From a virus: a stretch of 64,000 nucleotides of DNA. This document shows, in pieces, positions 45,191 to 55,428 of the stretch. How positions within the stretch are numbered: position 1 is the stretch's first letter; every line of letters begins with the position of its first letter. Where the stretch lies: IMG/VR virus record IMGVR_UViG_3300035698_007246, positions 126,001 through 190,000 of that record. One strand, written 5' to 3'. The notes below the pieces were generated by a model. The model saw nothing but the letters and a program-made list of their open reading frames with translations. It had not been told where the DNA came from and ran no database searches. A program made the position numbers and the translations under genes.

Positions 45191-46597
45191 TTATTCCCAT
45201 TCAATTACAGTTTGTTCTTGAGCGTCAACATCATTATCAACAATATTGTTCACCATCGAAATGGCGTCAGAAGCAGTTTGGTTCAATTCTTTTTGTGTTG
45301 GAGGTAATTTACCACCAAATTGTAATTGAACAAGTGCGTCTTTATCATCAAAAACTCTCATTTTTTCATAATTAACATTAACAGTTATACTTTTTTTATT
45401 TTGTCCTTGTCTGTTTTTTAATATTGACCAAACAAATTTCCCTGCTGTTCTCATCTCTTCTGATTGAGTAATAGCAACAACAACATCAGCGGTCTGAACA
45501 AATCCTAATGAGTCACCAGTATTTGTTAAGTCAATCTCTGCTGCTCCAAACCCATCTCTGTTAGTTTGAATAGCCGATACAATAGGAACATTGAAATCAG
45601 TTGCAACACCACGAACTTCTTGAGTAACTTTACCCATTTCGCTGTATGTGTTATCTGACTTTGTTCTATGAACACTATTCATATTTCCAATTTGGTCAAG
45701 ATATATAATATCAGGAACAAATTTCTTTTTCATCTCTAATTCTTTTAACAAACTCCGTACATCATTAGCATTGATACCTTTTGCCGGGTATTCTTTTATG
45801 ATTAATTTATTTGGAAGACTTTCTTTCAATTTACTAATCTTCATTTTAAACATATCTTCGGAAATAACTTTTAAATCATCCATAGGCATGTCAAAAAGAT
45901 TTGCTAACATTCTTTCAGCAGTATTATTTTCAGATAACTCACAAGAAATGTATAATACATTCTTATTTGCCAATACATTACCAACCGCCAACGATGACAT
46001 CACTAATGATTTTCCCATATTTGTTTCAGCCATAAACAGCAACAGCGTTTTGGCAAAACACCCACCACCAATTTGTTTATTCAATTGTTCGATGTTAGTT
46101 GGAACAATATGTTTGTTTTCATGGAAATATTCAAACATTCTGTCACCAGATTCAAACAAATTCAATCCAACATCATTATCAAATGAAAACGCAACGGCTT
46201 CCCTTAGTTGGTCAGGCGTTTTATTTATTTTGTCTTCATCATCCCCATCAATCATCACCATTGTGTCACAACAAACATTCGAAATCATTTTTTTCTTGAT
46301 AAACGATTCAAGATTATCAAATAAAAATTCATCATCATATTTATCAGAGTCTAAATTCATCACGGTATCTTTTAAATGTTCCCGTGGTTCCATTTCCAAT
46401 TGTAATAACGATTCATGTGCTTTAGGAAAAGTATCATACTTCTCCATAAACTTCTGCATATGCATTACAATTTTTCTGTTTTCATCTCTATCAAAAAACC
46501 TAACATCAAGGAAAGGTACTATCCTTTCCCTGACATTGGTCTTTGTATAGAGAAACTTTATCATTAAATCTTCATAAAAAAGATGATTTTCAGACAC
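45191..46597 (-). CDS. 41: Replicative DNA helicase (gp41, DnaB-like)
   Basis: 468 residues. Walker A LLFMAETNMGKSLVMSS, Walker B DIIYLDQIGN, and the arginine-finger-side ILKNRQGQNKKS are those of DnaB/gp41. It unwinds DNA 5' to 3' on the lagging strand and binds primase. Confidence 0.9.
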   Translation of the reverse strand: MSENHLFYEDLMIKFLYTKTNVRERIVPFLDVRFFDRDENRKIVMHMQKFMEKYDTFPKAHESLLQLEMEPREHLKDTVMNLDSDKYDDEFLFDNLESFIKKKMISNVCCDTMVMIDGDDEDKINKTPDQLREAVAFSFDNDVGLNLFESGDRMFEYFHENKHIVPTNIEQLNKQIGGGCFAKTLLLFMAETNMGKSLVMSSLAVGNVLANKNVLYISCELSENNTAERMLANLFDMPMDDLKVISEDMFKMKISKLKESLPNKLIIKEYPAKGINANDVRSLLKELEMKKKFVPDIIYLDQIGNMNSVHRTKSDNTYSEMGKVTQEVRGVATDFNVPIVSAIQTNRDGFGAAEIDLTNTGDSLGFVQTADVVVAITQSEEMRTAGKFVWSILKNRQGQNKKSITVNVNYEKMRVFDDKDALVQLQFGGKLPPTQKELNQTASDAISMVNNIVDNDVDAQEQTVIEWE

Positions 46598-46606
46598 ACT
46601 TTCTCC

Positions 46607-47686
46607 TTACATCATTATTGCGTCAAGGTCTTCTTGTTCCTTTAAGATATCAGTTGATACATCAAAAGTATATTCATTTTCGAAAAACTTTTTAATGTCT
46701 GTCTCAAGGAATACGGGTTTCCAAAACGCTGAGTTATAAATCTCAGATTCTTTAACGAACTTATCACCTTCAATATGTGCTCGTCTATAACCTTTACTCT
46801 TTCCAGCCATACCTTCAACAATATAACCACCAGCGATTGCGTCTGCCAAAATACCATAGTAAGGGTCAAGTCCACCACTGTGTTTTATTCTAAACTTCAG
46901 TTTCTTCATTTCCTTACAATATCTTGACTTATGAGTACGAGCAGTTATAATATGTCCAGCAATCTCATCATTTTCTTTGTCTTTAGCTCTTGTCATACCA
47001 AGCAATACACAATCACAGTTAAACATAATCTTACGTCCACCCGGAATAGATAATGCGTCACCAAATCCACCAATGTTATCATAAACATGGTTTACGATGA
47101 ACCAAGTACCTCGTGTACTAAGAATAATGTTTGCCAATTTATTCTTTTTCTTGGCTTCTGTCATATCCAATACATCTTTACCCTTTAATCCATCACCAAT
47201 AGTTTTTGAGGTAATCAACGTACCCCATGAATCCATAACAACAAAAGTGTTCTTCCTTTCTTCTTTTGTCATAGGTTCAAAAATATTCAAGATGAAAGTT
47301 ATTAAGTCTTCAATTCCACTTTCTTGGAAAACATATAACTTATTCGGGCTTGTATCAATTCCTAAAGAATCAGCCATAGTCTCACTAAAAGCACGTTCAG
47401 TGTCAATTATCATTACCTGCATACCTTTCTTTTGAGCATTTTTAATAGCAGACATTGCTATAAAAGTTTTACCCAACATACTCGGTGCAGACATCATTGA
47501 CATTTTACCAATCGGGATACCACCATCAACTCTACCACTAAGCAGAAGGTTGATAGCCATCACATTTGTTGAAATGAAATCTGGAATAGTATCTTCATTT
47601 TTAATATCAAGATAACACACCTCCATCATTTCTTTAATCTTTTTGTCCTTCTTAGCCAATTCTAAGATACTTTTTCTTGTTGCCAT
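46607..47686 (-). CDS. uvsX: RecA-like recombinase (UvsX)
   Basis: 359 residues. GGIPIGKMSMMSAPSMLGKT is the Walker A region, VMIIDTERAFSE and VVMDSWGTLI follow, and IPGGRKIMFNCDCVLLG matches UvsX. It forms filaments on ssDNA for strand exchange, with UvsY encoded across the divergent region. Confidence 0.9.
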   Translation of the reverse strand: MATRKSILELAKKDKKIKEMMEVCYLDIKNEDTIPDFISTNVMAINLLLSGRVDGGIPIGKMSMMSAPSMLGKTFIAMSAIKNAQKKGMQVMIIDTERAFSETMADSLGIDTSPNKLYVFQESGIEDLITFILNIFEPMTKEERKNTFVVMDSWGTLITSKTIGDGLKGKDVLDMTEAKKKNKLANIILSTRGTWFIVNHVYDNIGGFGDALSIPGGRKIMFNCDCVLLGMTRAKDKENDEIAGHIITARTHKSRYCKEMKKLKFRIKHSGGLDPYYGILADAIAGGYIVEGMAGKSKGYRRAHIEGDKFVKESEIYNSAFWKPVFLETDIKKFFENEYTFDVSTDILKEQEDLDAIMM

Positions 47687-47698
47687 TGTTTTTTTCTC

Positions 47699-50344
47699 CT
47701 ACGAAAAATCAATAAAATCACTGGCACATGTAGTATCCACTTCAACCTCTCCCCAATCAATAACATCATAAAAACGTTGCAGAACTTCTTTGAACTGTTT
47801 TTGCCATTGAGCCTCATAATCAATTTGGAAAATATCATTGAATTCTTTGGGATATTTCCCAATATATCCAATAACTAATGCACCAATTTCATTATTCGGA
47901 TTAACATAAACTAATTTAATGTCGGTTCCGTCTCCAACTGTCTCTAATTCCAAATCATACTTTCCAACCAAATAGTTATAATTCACCGAAGCCTTCACAT
48001 GTTGAGGGCAATGTGGTGGAAAAACTATTTGTTCTTCAGCAATAAACTTACCAATGTTGAATTCATATTTCGAGAAACTCTTCACTGATACATTCTTAGA
48101 GATGTCTTCTACCCCAGCTTCATAAAAATCATCATAAATCCCACCTAATTGATTTGTTATTTTAGTACGGTCTTTATTGACCATAATATCAACCATTAAG
48201 GTTTCGAGATGAATCTTACAAAAAGTTGGTGTTGTGGTTTTAACTGTTTCAATACCCGTGATTGATAGTTTGGGTTTATCAGTATACAATGTACCGTCTT
48301 TATATGCAATTTGTCCTTCATCATCAATAACTAAATCAGCATACTTTTTCTTAGCTAATGTTAGCTTTTTAATAATTATTTTTTCACGTTTAAAATTAAT
48401 CATCTGCTTAATACCAAAAGTGTCAGCATAATTATTTAGAATCTTACTAAAAAATGGTTTGAAAAATCTCTTATCCAAATCATTAGCAAATTGTCTAAAT
48501 TCTTCATTATTATTAAACGTAATTCCCATGTTCTTTATGACTTCATTCAAACAGATGTAATTTGAATCAGTATCGACAAGAACAACAACATCTTCCTTCA
48601 CAGGTTCTATAATCTTACCTTTAAGTTCTGGATAATAATTTTTTGCCACCATATGCCACACACTCTTCATATAATTGTTAATCATGTCAGATAAGAACTT
48701 AATAAGATGCCTACCACCAATAGTGATTGCCATAGCATTGTGTATATTATAAAACGCAAAATGTGGATTACCCAACACACCATACATCGAGTTGATAAGA
48801 ATTTTCATAACCAACTGTTGACTATCATAATAAGCAGAAGAAAACCCCTCTTCTTTTATCTCATTCATCATTGATTGTACAAAATCAAGAGGAAGAGAAA
48901 TGTTTTCAGAAATTTCATCTACAGTATTACTATTCTCCATACCATAAGCAACTTTAGACTTCTGTTTATTATATTTTCTTTTATTAAATATTTCTTCAAC
49001 TATTTCAGGTAAGATACCTTTCTTGTCTTGACGGTAGTAAATACCAGAAACTTCGAAATGTCCATTTGGTGTATCACACTCGTAAAATATAGACGCTGGT
49101 GTTTTAATCAATCCAGTTATATCAGACGGATTAAACACTAAAGTTTCTGGTGAAATATTGTATTGCATTATAATCATTGGATATTCAGATTCAACATCAA
49201 ACGACATAAGATATTCAAATAACCCAGGCATTGCATACACATACGCTCCCGGATACAACTCTTTATGAGTTCCAAGAGGGTCTGGAAACATAATATTCTT
49301 TCGATGTAAATACCGAACAAAATATCCTGTAACCAATGCAATTGTTGAATATATTCTATCAAACGGTATTAATGCCTGATAACAAAAATTTATAATTAAA
49401 GGAATAAATTTCTTTTTATCTTCAATATTTTTTGTTGAATCAACATCTTGAACATTATATTCAACATATCTATTCCAGTTTGTTTTATAAACGTGATTAA
49501 TCTGTCCACCAAGGTCTAACTTACCTTCCCCAGTTTCTATTGTCGCAATGGTGCCTAATTTATAATTTACTCGTTTCTTATAAGTAAATTTACGATAAGA
49601 CTCAACACCATCAAGAATAGATATCCCACAAATATCATAAACATTCTTTGAATTACCAAACTTATCTTTTATTGTTCTTGGTTTATATTCATTAATAGGA
49701 GACATTGAAATTTCAATTTCATGTTTATAACATCTATTAATAATATAAGGCATATCAAACAATTTGATATTCCATCCAGTAACAATATCAACACGTCTTT
49801 TTCTGAAATCAAGAATGAATTTTTCCAACATTCTTTTTTCATCCGGTATATAATGATACTCCTTCACATTTTCACTATTACCAGTGTACTCTTTTGTACC
49901 ATATGTAATCATTTCACCAGTTTTCGAATAATAAACCGAAATACAGTTGATTTCATACGGCACAATTTCCGCAATATTTGAAGGGAATGTTTTCCCCGAC
50001 TTTAATTCAATATCGAGAGTCGCTATTTGAAAATCATCAATGGTCACAGACAATTTTTTATTTCCATAACGCTTTTGTAAAAACTTTAAGTCTTCACCGA
50101 GTGACGCTTCACATGATTTCGTATTCGACATAGACAAAAAATCTTTCATTGCCTTTCTCGTTTTAGAAACCTGAAGTCTCACTGGGTTACCCCAAATGTC
50201 TTTTTTGTCAGACTCACCTGTGGTATCTGGCACATAGTACTCAATATCGGGTTTTGTTTTGATTGTTTTAGTCTTACCATCCACAGTTTCCCAAAGATGA
50301 ATAGTATTACTATAATTATCATAATATATTCTACGAAACCCCAT
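47699..50344 (-). CDS. 43: Family B DNA polymerase (gp43)
   Basis: 881 residues. The exonuclease motif LDIELKSGKTF lies near residue 110, exo II VTGWNIKLFDMPY near 190, polymerase motif A FDVESEYPMI near 380, motif B ILINSMYGVLGN and motif C VLVDTDSNYI near 600. The C-terminal end is likely the clamp-binding tail. Ends in TAG, relevant to the possible amber-decoding tRNA. Confidence 0.95.
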   Translation of the reverse strand: MGFRRIYYDNYSNTIHLWETVDGKTKTIKTKPDIEYYVPDTTGESDKKDIWGNPVRLQVSKTRKAMKDFLSMSNTKSCEASLGEDLKFLQKRYGNKKLSVTIDDFQIATLDIELKSGKTFPSNIAEIVPYEINCISVYYSKTGEMITYGTKEYTGNSENVKEYHYIPDEKRMLEKFILDFRKRRVDIVTGWNIKLFDMPYIINRCYKHEIEISMSPINEYKPRTIKDKFGNSKNVYDICGISILDGVESYRKFTYKKRVNYKLGTIATIETGEGKLDLGGQINHVYKTNWNRYVEYNVQDVDSTKNIEDKKKFIPLIINFCYQALIPFDRIYSTIALVTGYFVRYLHRKNIMFPDPLGTHKELYPGAYVYAMPGLFEYLMSFDVESEYPMIIMQYNISPETLVFNPSDITGLIKTPASIFYECDTPNGHFEVSGIYYRQDKKGILPEIVEEIFNKRKYNKQKSKVAYGMENSNTVDEISENISLPLDFVQSMMNEIKEEGFSSAYYDSQQLVMKILINSMYGVLGNPHFAFYNIHNAMAITIGGRHLIKFLSDMINNYMKSVWHMVAKNYYPELKGKIIEPVKEDVVVLVDTDSNYICLNEVIKNMGITFNNNEEFRQFANDLDKRFFKPFFSKILNNYADTFGIKQMINFKREKIIIKKLTLAKKKYADLVIDDEGQIAYKDGTLYTDKPKLSITGIETVKTTTPTFCKIHLETLMVDIMVNKDRTKITNQLGGIYDDFYEAGVEDISKNVSVKSFSKYEFNIGKFIAEEQIVFPPHCPQHVKASVNYNYLVGKYDLELETVGDGTDIKLVYVNPNNEIGALVIGYIGKYPKEFNDIFQIDYEAQWQKQFKEVLQRFYDVIDWGEVEVDTTCASDFIDFS

Positions 50345-50364
50345 TGTTTCTCCTAAAATGTTTC

Positions 50365-51273
50365 TTAATCTTTTCTTATTGTTTCATAATTCGAATGCAA
50401 ATATTCTTCCAGAGTATCCATTTTTCTTGTGAATTCGTCCATAGTTTTTACAAACAAACCAGCACTCTTAGGGTGTCCACCACCCCATCCAAAATCTTCA
50501 AGTATTTGACCTATGTCAATAGAATCATTAGATGTTCTGAGAGAACATCGACCTTTTGTTGGGCTTTTTATCACCACCAAATCATATCCAACCTCCTTTA
50601 TCAAGTTATCAGCAACTTCATTAATAAACTTATCTTCATAAATAACACATGCATTTATCGTGTCTAAATTATAGACATCCATGTCTTCATATGTTTTTAA
50701 AAAGTCTAAATGTAATTCTTCAAGGAATTTTGTCTCTTCAGGTGTGAATTGTGTTCGACCATCAATAAATGCTTCTCTAAATTCGGTCGGTCGGTAATGA
50801 TAAAACATCAAATCATTCATCATCTTACTTTCAGGGTGTTCCAATATCCACATATCATAATCATTGATATATGTCACCAATTTGTCAAGATGGGGGAGTT
50901 TGATATTATATAGTTTTTCAACATAAAATTTTACGAGGGATGTAGCACACACACCTTTATCAGACACAACAAATCTATTCTTTTTTGGATTATTGAATTC
51001 TGATGGATGATGGTCAATCAAAATTATCTTTTCACTTATATCAAGATATCTTTTTTCCGTTGGATGTATATCAGTCATTATAACATAATCGTATTCGTCA
51101 AAATTAATTTCCTCCATTCTTTTATCCAAATTATAGAAAGAGGCAAATATATAGGTGATATTTTTAAAAACATTACCCAATACAATACTACACCCACACC
51201 CATCAAGGTCAACATGTGTGACGTTTAAAATCTTCGAATCCAACGGTATTTTTATCATTTCAACATTCTCCAT
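50365..51273 (-). CDS. DHH-family phosphoesterase
   Basis: 302 residues. HVDLDGCGCSIVLG, YVIMTDIHPTEKR, ILIDHHPSEFN and a C-terminal GWGGGHPKSAGLFV are DHH/DHHA1 motifs (RecJ/nanoRNase type). It could degrade short oligonucleotides or cyclic dinucleotides. An early promoter and a palindromic hairpin precede it. Confidence 0.8.
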   Translation of the reverse strand: MENVEMIKIPLDSKILNVTHVDLDGCGCSIVLGNVFKNITYIFASFYNLDKRMEEINFDEYDYVIMTDIHPTEKRYLDISEKIILIDHHPSEFNNPKKNRFVVSDKGVCATSLVKFYVEKLYNIKLPHLDKLVTYINDYDMWILEHPESKMMNDLMFYHYRPTEFREAFIDGRTQFTPEETKFLEELHLDFLKTYEDMDVYNLDTINACVIYEDKFINEVADNLIKEVGYDLVVIKSPTKGRCSLRTSNDSIDIGQILEDFGWGGGHPKSAGLFVKTMDEFTRKMDTLEEYLHSNYETIRKD

Positions 51274-51278
51274 TTTTT

Positions 51279-51307
51279 AAAGTACTTGAAAATTTTTCAA
51301 GTACTTT
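51279..51307. repeat. AAAGTACTTGA inverted repeat
   Basis: Eleven-base arms separated by 7 nt in the leader of the DHH gene; identical arms to the one at 33177. Confidence 0.65.
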
Positions 51308-51340
51308 AAAAAGTTCACATTCTGTAAATTCATTTATCCC

Positions 51341-51369
51341 AATATGATAAATTCTGGTTAGGTTGTCAA
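51341..51369 (-). promoter_or_regulatory. Early-type promoter (DHH gene)
   Basis: TTGACA, 17-nt spacer, CATATT. Confidence 0.65.
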
Positions 51370-51378
51370 TAGTTTTGT

Positions 51379-52587
51379 TTATAAAATCTTCATCAACATA
51401 TCAACATAACCCGGAGATTCAGTGTACCAATGTGATTTAACCATTTGATGATACTGAGCTTCACGTATTTTATTAAACTCATCAGGTTCACACAATTTAT
51501 CAAATAGTTTATCAATTTCAGGCAATGTGATATTATCTGGAGTTTTAATTTTACACACATCATACGGTGATTGTTCACCATTTGTGAAATATGTTCCAAT
51601 CCCAACTGCACCAACTGCACAATACTCTTGATACTTGATACATGATTTTGAATAATTAAAAAAGTTAGGAACCAACGGTGAAATTCCAAAATGAGGATTC
51701 ACATTAATAACAGCCAAATGATATTGATAAGAATTCAACCAAGGAATTACAGTAATTTTATCCTTAATCGGTCGAAAGAAAAATGGTAATCCGCCCATTT
51801 GATAAAAATCAATTTTACCTTTCCTCACATTTTCAATAACCCAACCCTTCCATGCATTGTCCATATCCCCAGCAAGTTCTTTTTGGTCGTGCCAATGTGT
51901 CGGGGACGCTGACCATAGAACTCTCGGTTTCTCAATACGTTCAGTTATAGGTGGTTTTTTGGCACTTCCCCAAAAAGCCTGAGACACAGTATTATGCACA
52001 ACACGTATTTTATCCTTATCAATCCCCTTGGAGACTATATAGTCCCCTAAAAACTTCGTAGAGACACAAACGATGTCCATCATCTTCATTATCTCTATGG
52101 ACGCTCTCTGGACTTCTGGTGAGATTGTATTCTTTCCAAAGTTATATTCTGGGATTTCTTCACCCTCAGCTGAACCATCCCATATAAAATCGTCAACATC
52201 GTAGATAAGTTTAAATTTATGTTTTTTTTGAAGCTCTTTATATTGAGCAACCATTGGTATTTGCTGAGGTGCCATAGTTCTTTGAAACCATATAGAACGT
52301 GTTTTTTGTAATATATGTTGGTCATATATAAACATTCCTGGTGGACATATAAATGCATTAAATCTTCCTGATTTTCCAAATACTGAATTTAAATAATTCA
52401 TAGGAAAAGCGGTCCTAATATAGCCACATCCCGTGTCATCCGATTTGTAAGCTAATACGATATTTTTTTGAACCCTCGATATTGCTGTATTTTTTTGACT
52501 AATGTTATTAAAACCAACATTCGGTTTATTAATCATTTCTTCAAATTTTTCTTTATCCGATGTTGGCAAAGTGCTAATATTACTCAT
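51379..52587 (-). CDS. Glycosyltransferase-like protein (GT-B)
   Basis: 402 residues. A central VCVSTKFLGDYIVSKG...VHNTVSQAFWG is the acceptor/donor hinge common to GT4-type enzymes; VLWSASPTHWHDQKE and EYCAVGAVGIGT follow. Likely a phage-type GT-B transferase. Acceptor unknown; the fucose synthase gene at 54.5 kb could supply sugar donor. Confidence 0.6.
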   Translation of the reverse strand: MSNISTLPTSDKEKFEEMINKPNVGFNNISQKNTAISRVQKNIVLAYKSDDTGCGYIRTAFPMNYLNSVFGKSGRFNAFICPPGMFIYDQHILQKTRSIWFQRTMAPQQIPMVAQYKELQKKHKFKLIYDVDDFIWDGSAEGEEIPEYNFGKNTISPEVQRASIEIMKMMDIVCVSTKFLGDYIVSKGIDKDKIRVVHNTVSQAFWGSAKKPPITERIEKPRVLWSASPTHWHDQKELAGDMDNAWKGWVIENVRKGKIDFYQMGGLPFFFRPIKDKITVIPWLNSYQYHLAVINVNPHFGISPLVPNFFNYSKSCIKYQEYCAVGAVGIGTYFTNGEQSPYDVCKIKTPDNITLPEIDKLFDKLCEPDEFNKIREAQYHQMVKSHWYTESPGYVDMLMKIL

Positions 52588-52597
52588 TCAATTCTCC

Positions 52598-53242
52598 TTA
52601 TTTCAATTTTCTTGTGATTTTCCAACCTTTATATAACCTATTATATATTATTGACGCATACACACTACTCGGTTTTAAATTATATTGTTTACTAAATATT
52701 TGATAACTATCAATATTATCAAATATAATACCATCTGGATTTACAAACATATAAATATATTTAGAATTTGGATTGTTTTTACCTTTTATTTTAAATCCTT
52801 TTCCATACTTAGGATTTTTAATACCTTTTGATAATCCATTCTTTTTTCTAACATCACTCAATTTTTTCTTTTGTTTTTCTGACCAGTTATTGCCATAATT
52901 AGGATTCTTTTCACCTTTAATATTTTCTGAACGTGTTTTTCGTCTTTCATCTACCCAAACACCACGCTTCCCTTTAAATCCCCCACCAGAACGTATATTA
53001 TATCCAATAGATTTATCAGTAGCACTTAATTCAGCAATCCAGAATATTTCTTTTTCACAGACATCACCTGAAGTACAACATTCAAGAACTTTCCTAACAA
53101 AATTCTCTTTATCATATTTAGCAATCGAACGTTTTAGAATTTTTCCAGAACCCAAATATCCATCATTTGCCGAAGAACAATGTTGTCCAACATAAATCTT
53201 ATTATTAATTAAATTTGTAGTTTTGTAAATTATGTAACACAT
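52598..53242 (-). CDS. GIY-YIG homing endonuclease (SegA-like)
   Basis: 214 residues. YIIYKTTNLINNKIYVGQH is the GIY-YIG motif (YIIY...YVG), with Arg in FVRKVLE and Glu in KEIFWI. Repeated NPNYGNNWSE/NPKYG segments are NUMOD3-type DNA-binding repeats. A TATAAATA box lies about 110 bp upstream. Confidence 0.85.
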   Translation of the reverse strand: MCYIIYKTTNLINNKIYVGQHCSSANDGYLGSGKILKRSIAKYDKENFVRKVLECCTSGDVCEKEIFWIAELSATDKSIGYNIRSGGGFKGKRGVWVDERRKTRSENIKGEKNPNYGNNWSEKQKKKLSDVRKKNGLSKGIKNPKYGKGFKIKGKNNPNSKYIYMFVNPDGIIFDNIDSYQIFSKQYNLKPSSVYASIIYNRLYKGWKITRKLK

Positions 53243-53349
53243 ATAGAAGTAACCCCCAATTAAGTTTTAAAAATGAGAGATGATGGAATAATCTTTGAAT
53301 TGGCAAAGAAACAGTTTCGAATTCTGCTGTCTTCCATTCACCCTATATG

Positions 53350-53357
53350 TATTTATA
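53350..53357 (-). promoter_or_regulatory. Late promoter TATAAATA (GIY-YIG gene)
   Basis: Shares GGAATTTGTATAAATA with the promoters of two HNH genes. Confidence 0.6.
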
Positions 53358-53370
53358 CAAATTCCAATTT

Positions 53371-53604
53371 TTATTTTCCATACTTTTCAAACCAATCAAT
53401 ATCTTCTTTTCGTGGTTCATATAATTTATTAGTAATCTCCAAACCCTCTTCTAAATTTGCATACACAGTCCACGCAGTAAGAAAAGTTTCCATACACATT
53501 CCAACTTCATCACATAATATTTTGGCAAAATCTTGTGCCTTTTTAGGAAGTTCAGATATTTTTATAAACATCATTTCTTGACCTCTTTCAAATGCAGTTT
53601 TCAT
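53371..53604 (-). CDS. Hypothetical protein, 77 aa
   Basis: Starts MKTAFERGQEMMFIKISELP. Helical; not recognised. Confidence 0.5.
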   Translation of the reverse strand: MKTAFERGQEMMFIKISELPKKAQDFAKILCDEVGMCMETFLTAWTVYANLEEGLEITNKLYEPRKEDIDWFEKYGK

Positions 53605-53605
53605 A

Positions 53606-53803
53606 TCACCCCCCTTTTACATTTTCTTCACTCTCTTCTATTGTTTCTTGATAATCACTGTAAGCATTAGAAATATGTCTAACCCATCTTTCAGCATCAC
53701 CATAATTTCTTTTACAATAATCAATATGCAAACATTCGCAACAATAAAGAAGTGCGTTCAATTTCTTTTTTATTTTTTCATCACCAGTCATTTTATTCTC
53801 CAA
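53606..53803 (-). CDS. Hypothetical protein, 65 aa
   Basis: Starts MENKMTGDEKIKKKLNALLY and contains a CCEC group. Overlaps the upstream gene by 16 bp. Not recognised. Confidence 0.5.
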   Translation of the reverse strand: MENKMTGDEKIKKKLNALLYCCECLHIDYCKRNYGDAERWVRHISNAYSDYQETIEESEENVKGG

Positions 53804-54144
53804 ATATTTAGCAATTGTTTATATTTAGGTACTCTATTTTTCAGAGGATTTTTGTTATTTTTTGGATAGGATATTGAACTTCCATCTATATATATTGATT
53901 CACCAACACCGCAGTTATGGCAAGCGTTTTCAAAATTTCTTAATTTATAAAAACACTCACTACAATTGCGATTCTGTAGTGTTATTTCACAAGTCTTACA
54001 TTCTGCATGATTATATAAATTATGCACAATTGCACATTGTTTTAAGTCATATAATGTACAATTGTCACCATCTGCAAGATGTGCATTATCTATTAATGTT
54101 TTAACTATTGCAAGTTTTAAGTTATTTTCATTTTCTGTATTCAT
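53788..54144 (-). CDS. Zinc-ribbon protein, 118 aa
   Basis: CKTC, CSEC and CHNC groups (about residues 52-90) suggest two zinc sites. Ends in a basic tail. Not recognised. Confidence 0.5.
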   Translation of the reverse strand: MNTENENNLKLAIVKTLIDNAHLADGDNCTLYDLKQCAIVHNLYNHAECKTCEITLQNRNCSECFYKLRNFENACHNCGVGESIYIDGSSISYPKNNKNPLKNRVPKYKQLLNIWRIK

Positions 54145-54162
54145 CGTTCAAATCCCCAAAAT

Positions 54163-54471
54163 TTAATTTGTATTATCCACAATACAATGTTTTAAAGACA
54201 TCAAAAAAATGTCACCAATGTCTAACTCCTCATGTATTAATAATTTAATATATTTAAATTGACACTCACTATCCATTATTGACACAATACCATTTTCAAT
54301 TTTTGCAATACATATTATTGATTGTATAAAACATTCAAGTCCGAAATTTTTAAAATCATTTTTAATATTATTAATTTTGTTATAAATAGAAATTGCACTA
54401 TCGACTGAATCTGTTTTAATAACTTGACAATTTTTATATTTTAAATCACTAATTAAATATTTATTATCCAT
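54163..54471 (-). CDS. Hypothetical protein, 102 aa
   Basis: Alternating hydrophobic/charged protein (YLISDLKYKNCQVIKTDSVD). Not recognised. Confidence 0.5.
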   Translation of the reverse strand: MDNKYLISDLKYKNCQVIKTDSVDSAISIYNKINNIKNDFKNFGLECFIQSIICIAKIENGIVSIMDSECQFKYIKLLIHEELDIGDIFLMSLKHCIVDNTN

Positions 54472-54472
54472 T

Positions 54473-55411
54473 TTACATTTTCCTTACACGACCGGCTTTA
54501 AAGTGTTCGTATGTTTTTTTAATTCCATCACACAATTCAGTTCTATATTTCCACCCAACCGATTTCAATTTAGAAACATCAAGTAATTTACGTGGTGTAC
54601 CATCAGGTTTTGATGTATCAAACACCAATTCACCATCATACCCAACAACATCTTTAATCATGAGAGCAACATCTTTTATCGAAATATCAATCCCAGTTCC
54701 TATATTTATAATTTCAGATTCATCATAATTATTCATCAGATAAACACATGCATCTGCAAGGTCATCAGCATATAAGAATTCTCTTTTTGGTGAACCACTA
54801 CCCCATATTTCAACACGTTTTGCCCCAGATTCCTTAGCCTCATGAAATTTTCTTATCAGTGCAGGTAGGACATGGGAATTTTCCAAATCATAATTATCAT
54901 TTTCCCCATATAAATTTGTTGGCATTACAGAAATAAAATTAGTACCAAATTGTTTGTTATATGATTGACACATTTTAATACCTGCAAGTTTAGACATTGC
55001 ATATGCGTCATTAGTTGGTTCCAATGGTCCAGTCATAAATTGGTCTTCATTGATTGGTTGTTTTGACAGTTTAGGGTAAATGCAAGATGAACCAAGATAT
55101 AGTAATTTTTTCACACCATATTCATGAGAAGCATTAATAACATTACATCCAATTTGTAAATTCTTAAAAATGAATTCCCCAGGATGATTTCTATTATCAA
55201 TTATACCACCAACACGAGCCGCTGCTAAAAATACATACTCTGGTCTATTATCATCAAAAAACCTATACGTGTCATGCTGTAAAATCAAATTCATCTTTTC
55301 ACGTACACTCCAAAGTAAATTGTTATACCCTTGTCTTTTCAGTTCTCGAACTATTGCAGACCCAACAAGACCATTATGTCCAGCAATATAAATCAAACTA
55401 TCTTTTTTCAT
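54473..55411 (-). CDS. fcl: GDP-L-fucose synthase-like epimerase/reductase
   Basis: 312 residues. [14 protein letters not shown] is the NAD(P)-binding glycine motif; [17 protein letters not shown] (catalytic Ser) and [10 protein letters not shown] (YxxxK) follow, with [20 protein letters not shown] typical of fucose synthase. It makes GDP-fucose from the 4-keto intermediate. No GDP-mannose dehydratase is seen here. Confidence 0.85.
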   Translation of the reverse strand: MKKDSLIYIAGHNGLVGSAIVRELKRQGYNNLLWSVREKMNLILQHDTYRFFDDNRPEYVFLAAARVGGIIDNRNHPGEFIFKNLQIGCNVINASHEYGVKKLLYLGSSCIYPKLSKQPINEDQFMTGPLEPTNDAYAMSKLAGIKMCQSYNKQFGTNFISVMPTNLYGENDNYDLENSHVLPALIRKFHEAKESGAKRVEIWGSGSPKREFLYADDLADACVYLMNNYDESEIINIGTGIDISIKDVALMIKDVVGYDGELVFDTSKPDGTPRKLLDVSKLKSVGWKYRTELCDGIKKTYEHFKAGRVRKM

Positions 55412-55428
55412 TTGTTCAATACCTTGTG

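Noticed and set aside
45191-50344. Further inteins or introns in gp41, uvsX or gp43
   Set aside because: All motifs are contiguous and lengths match T4 homologues.
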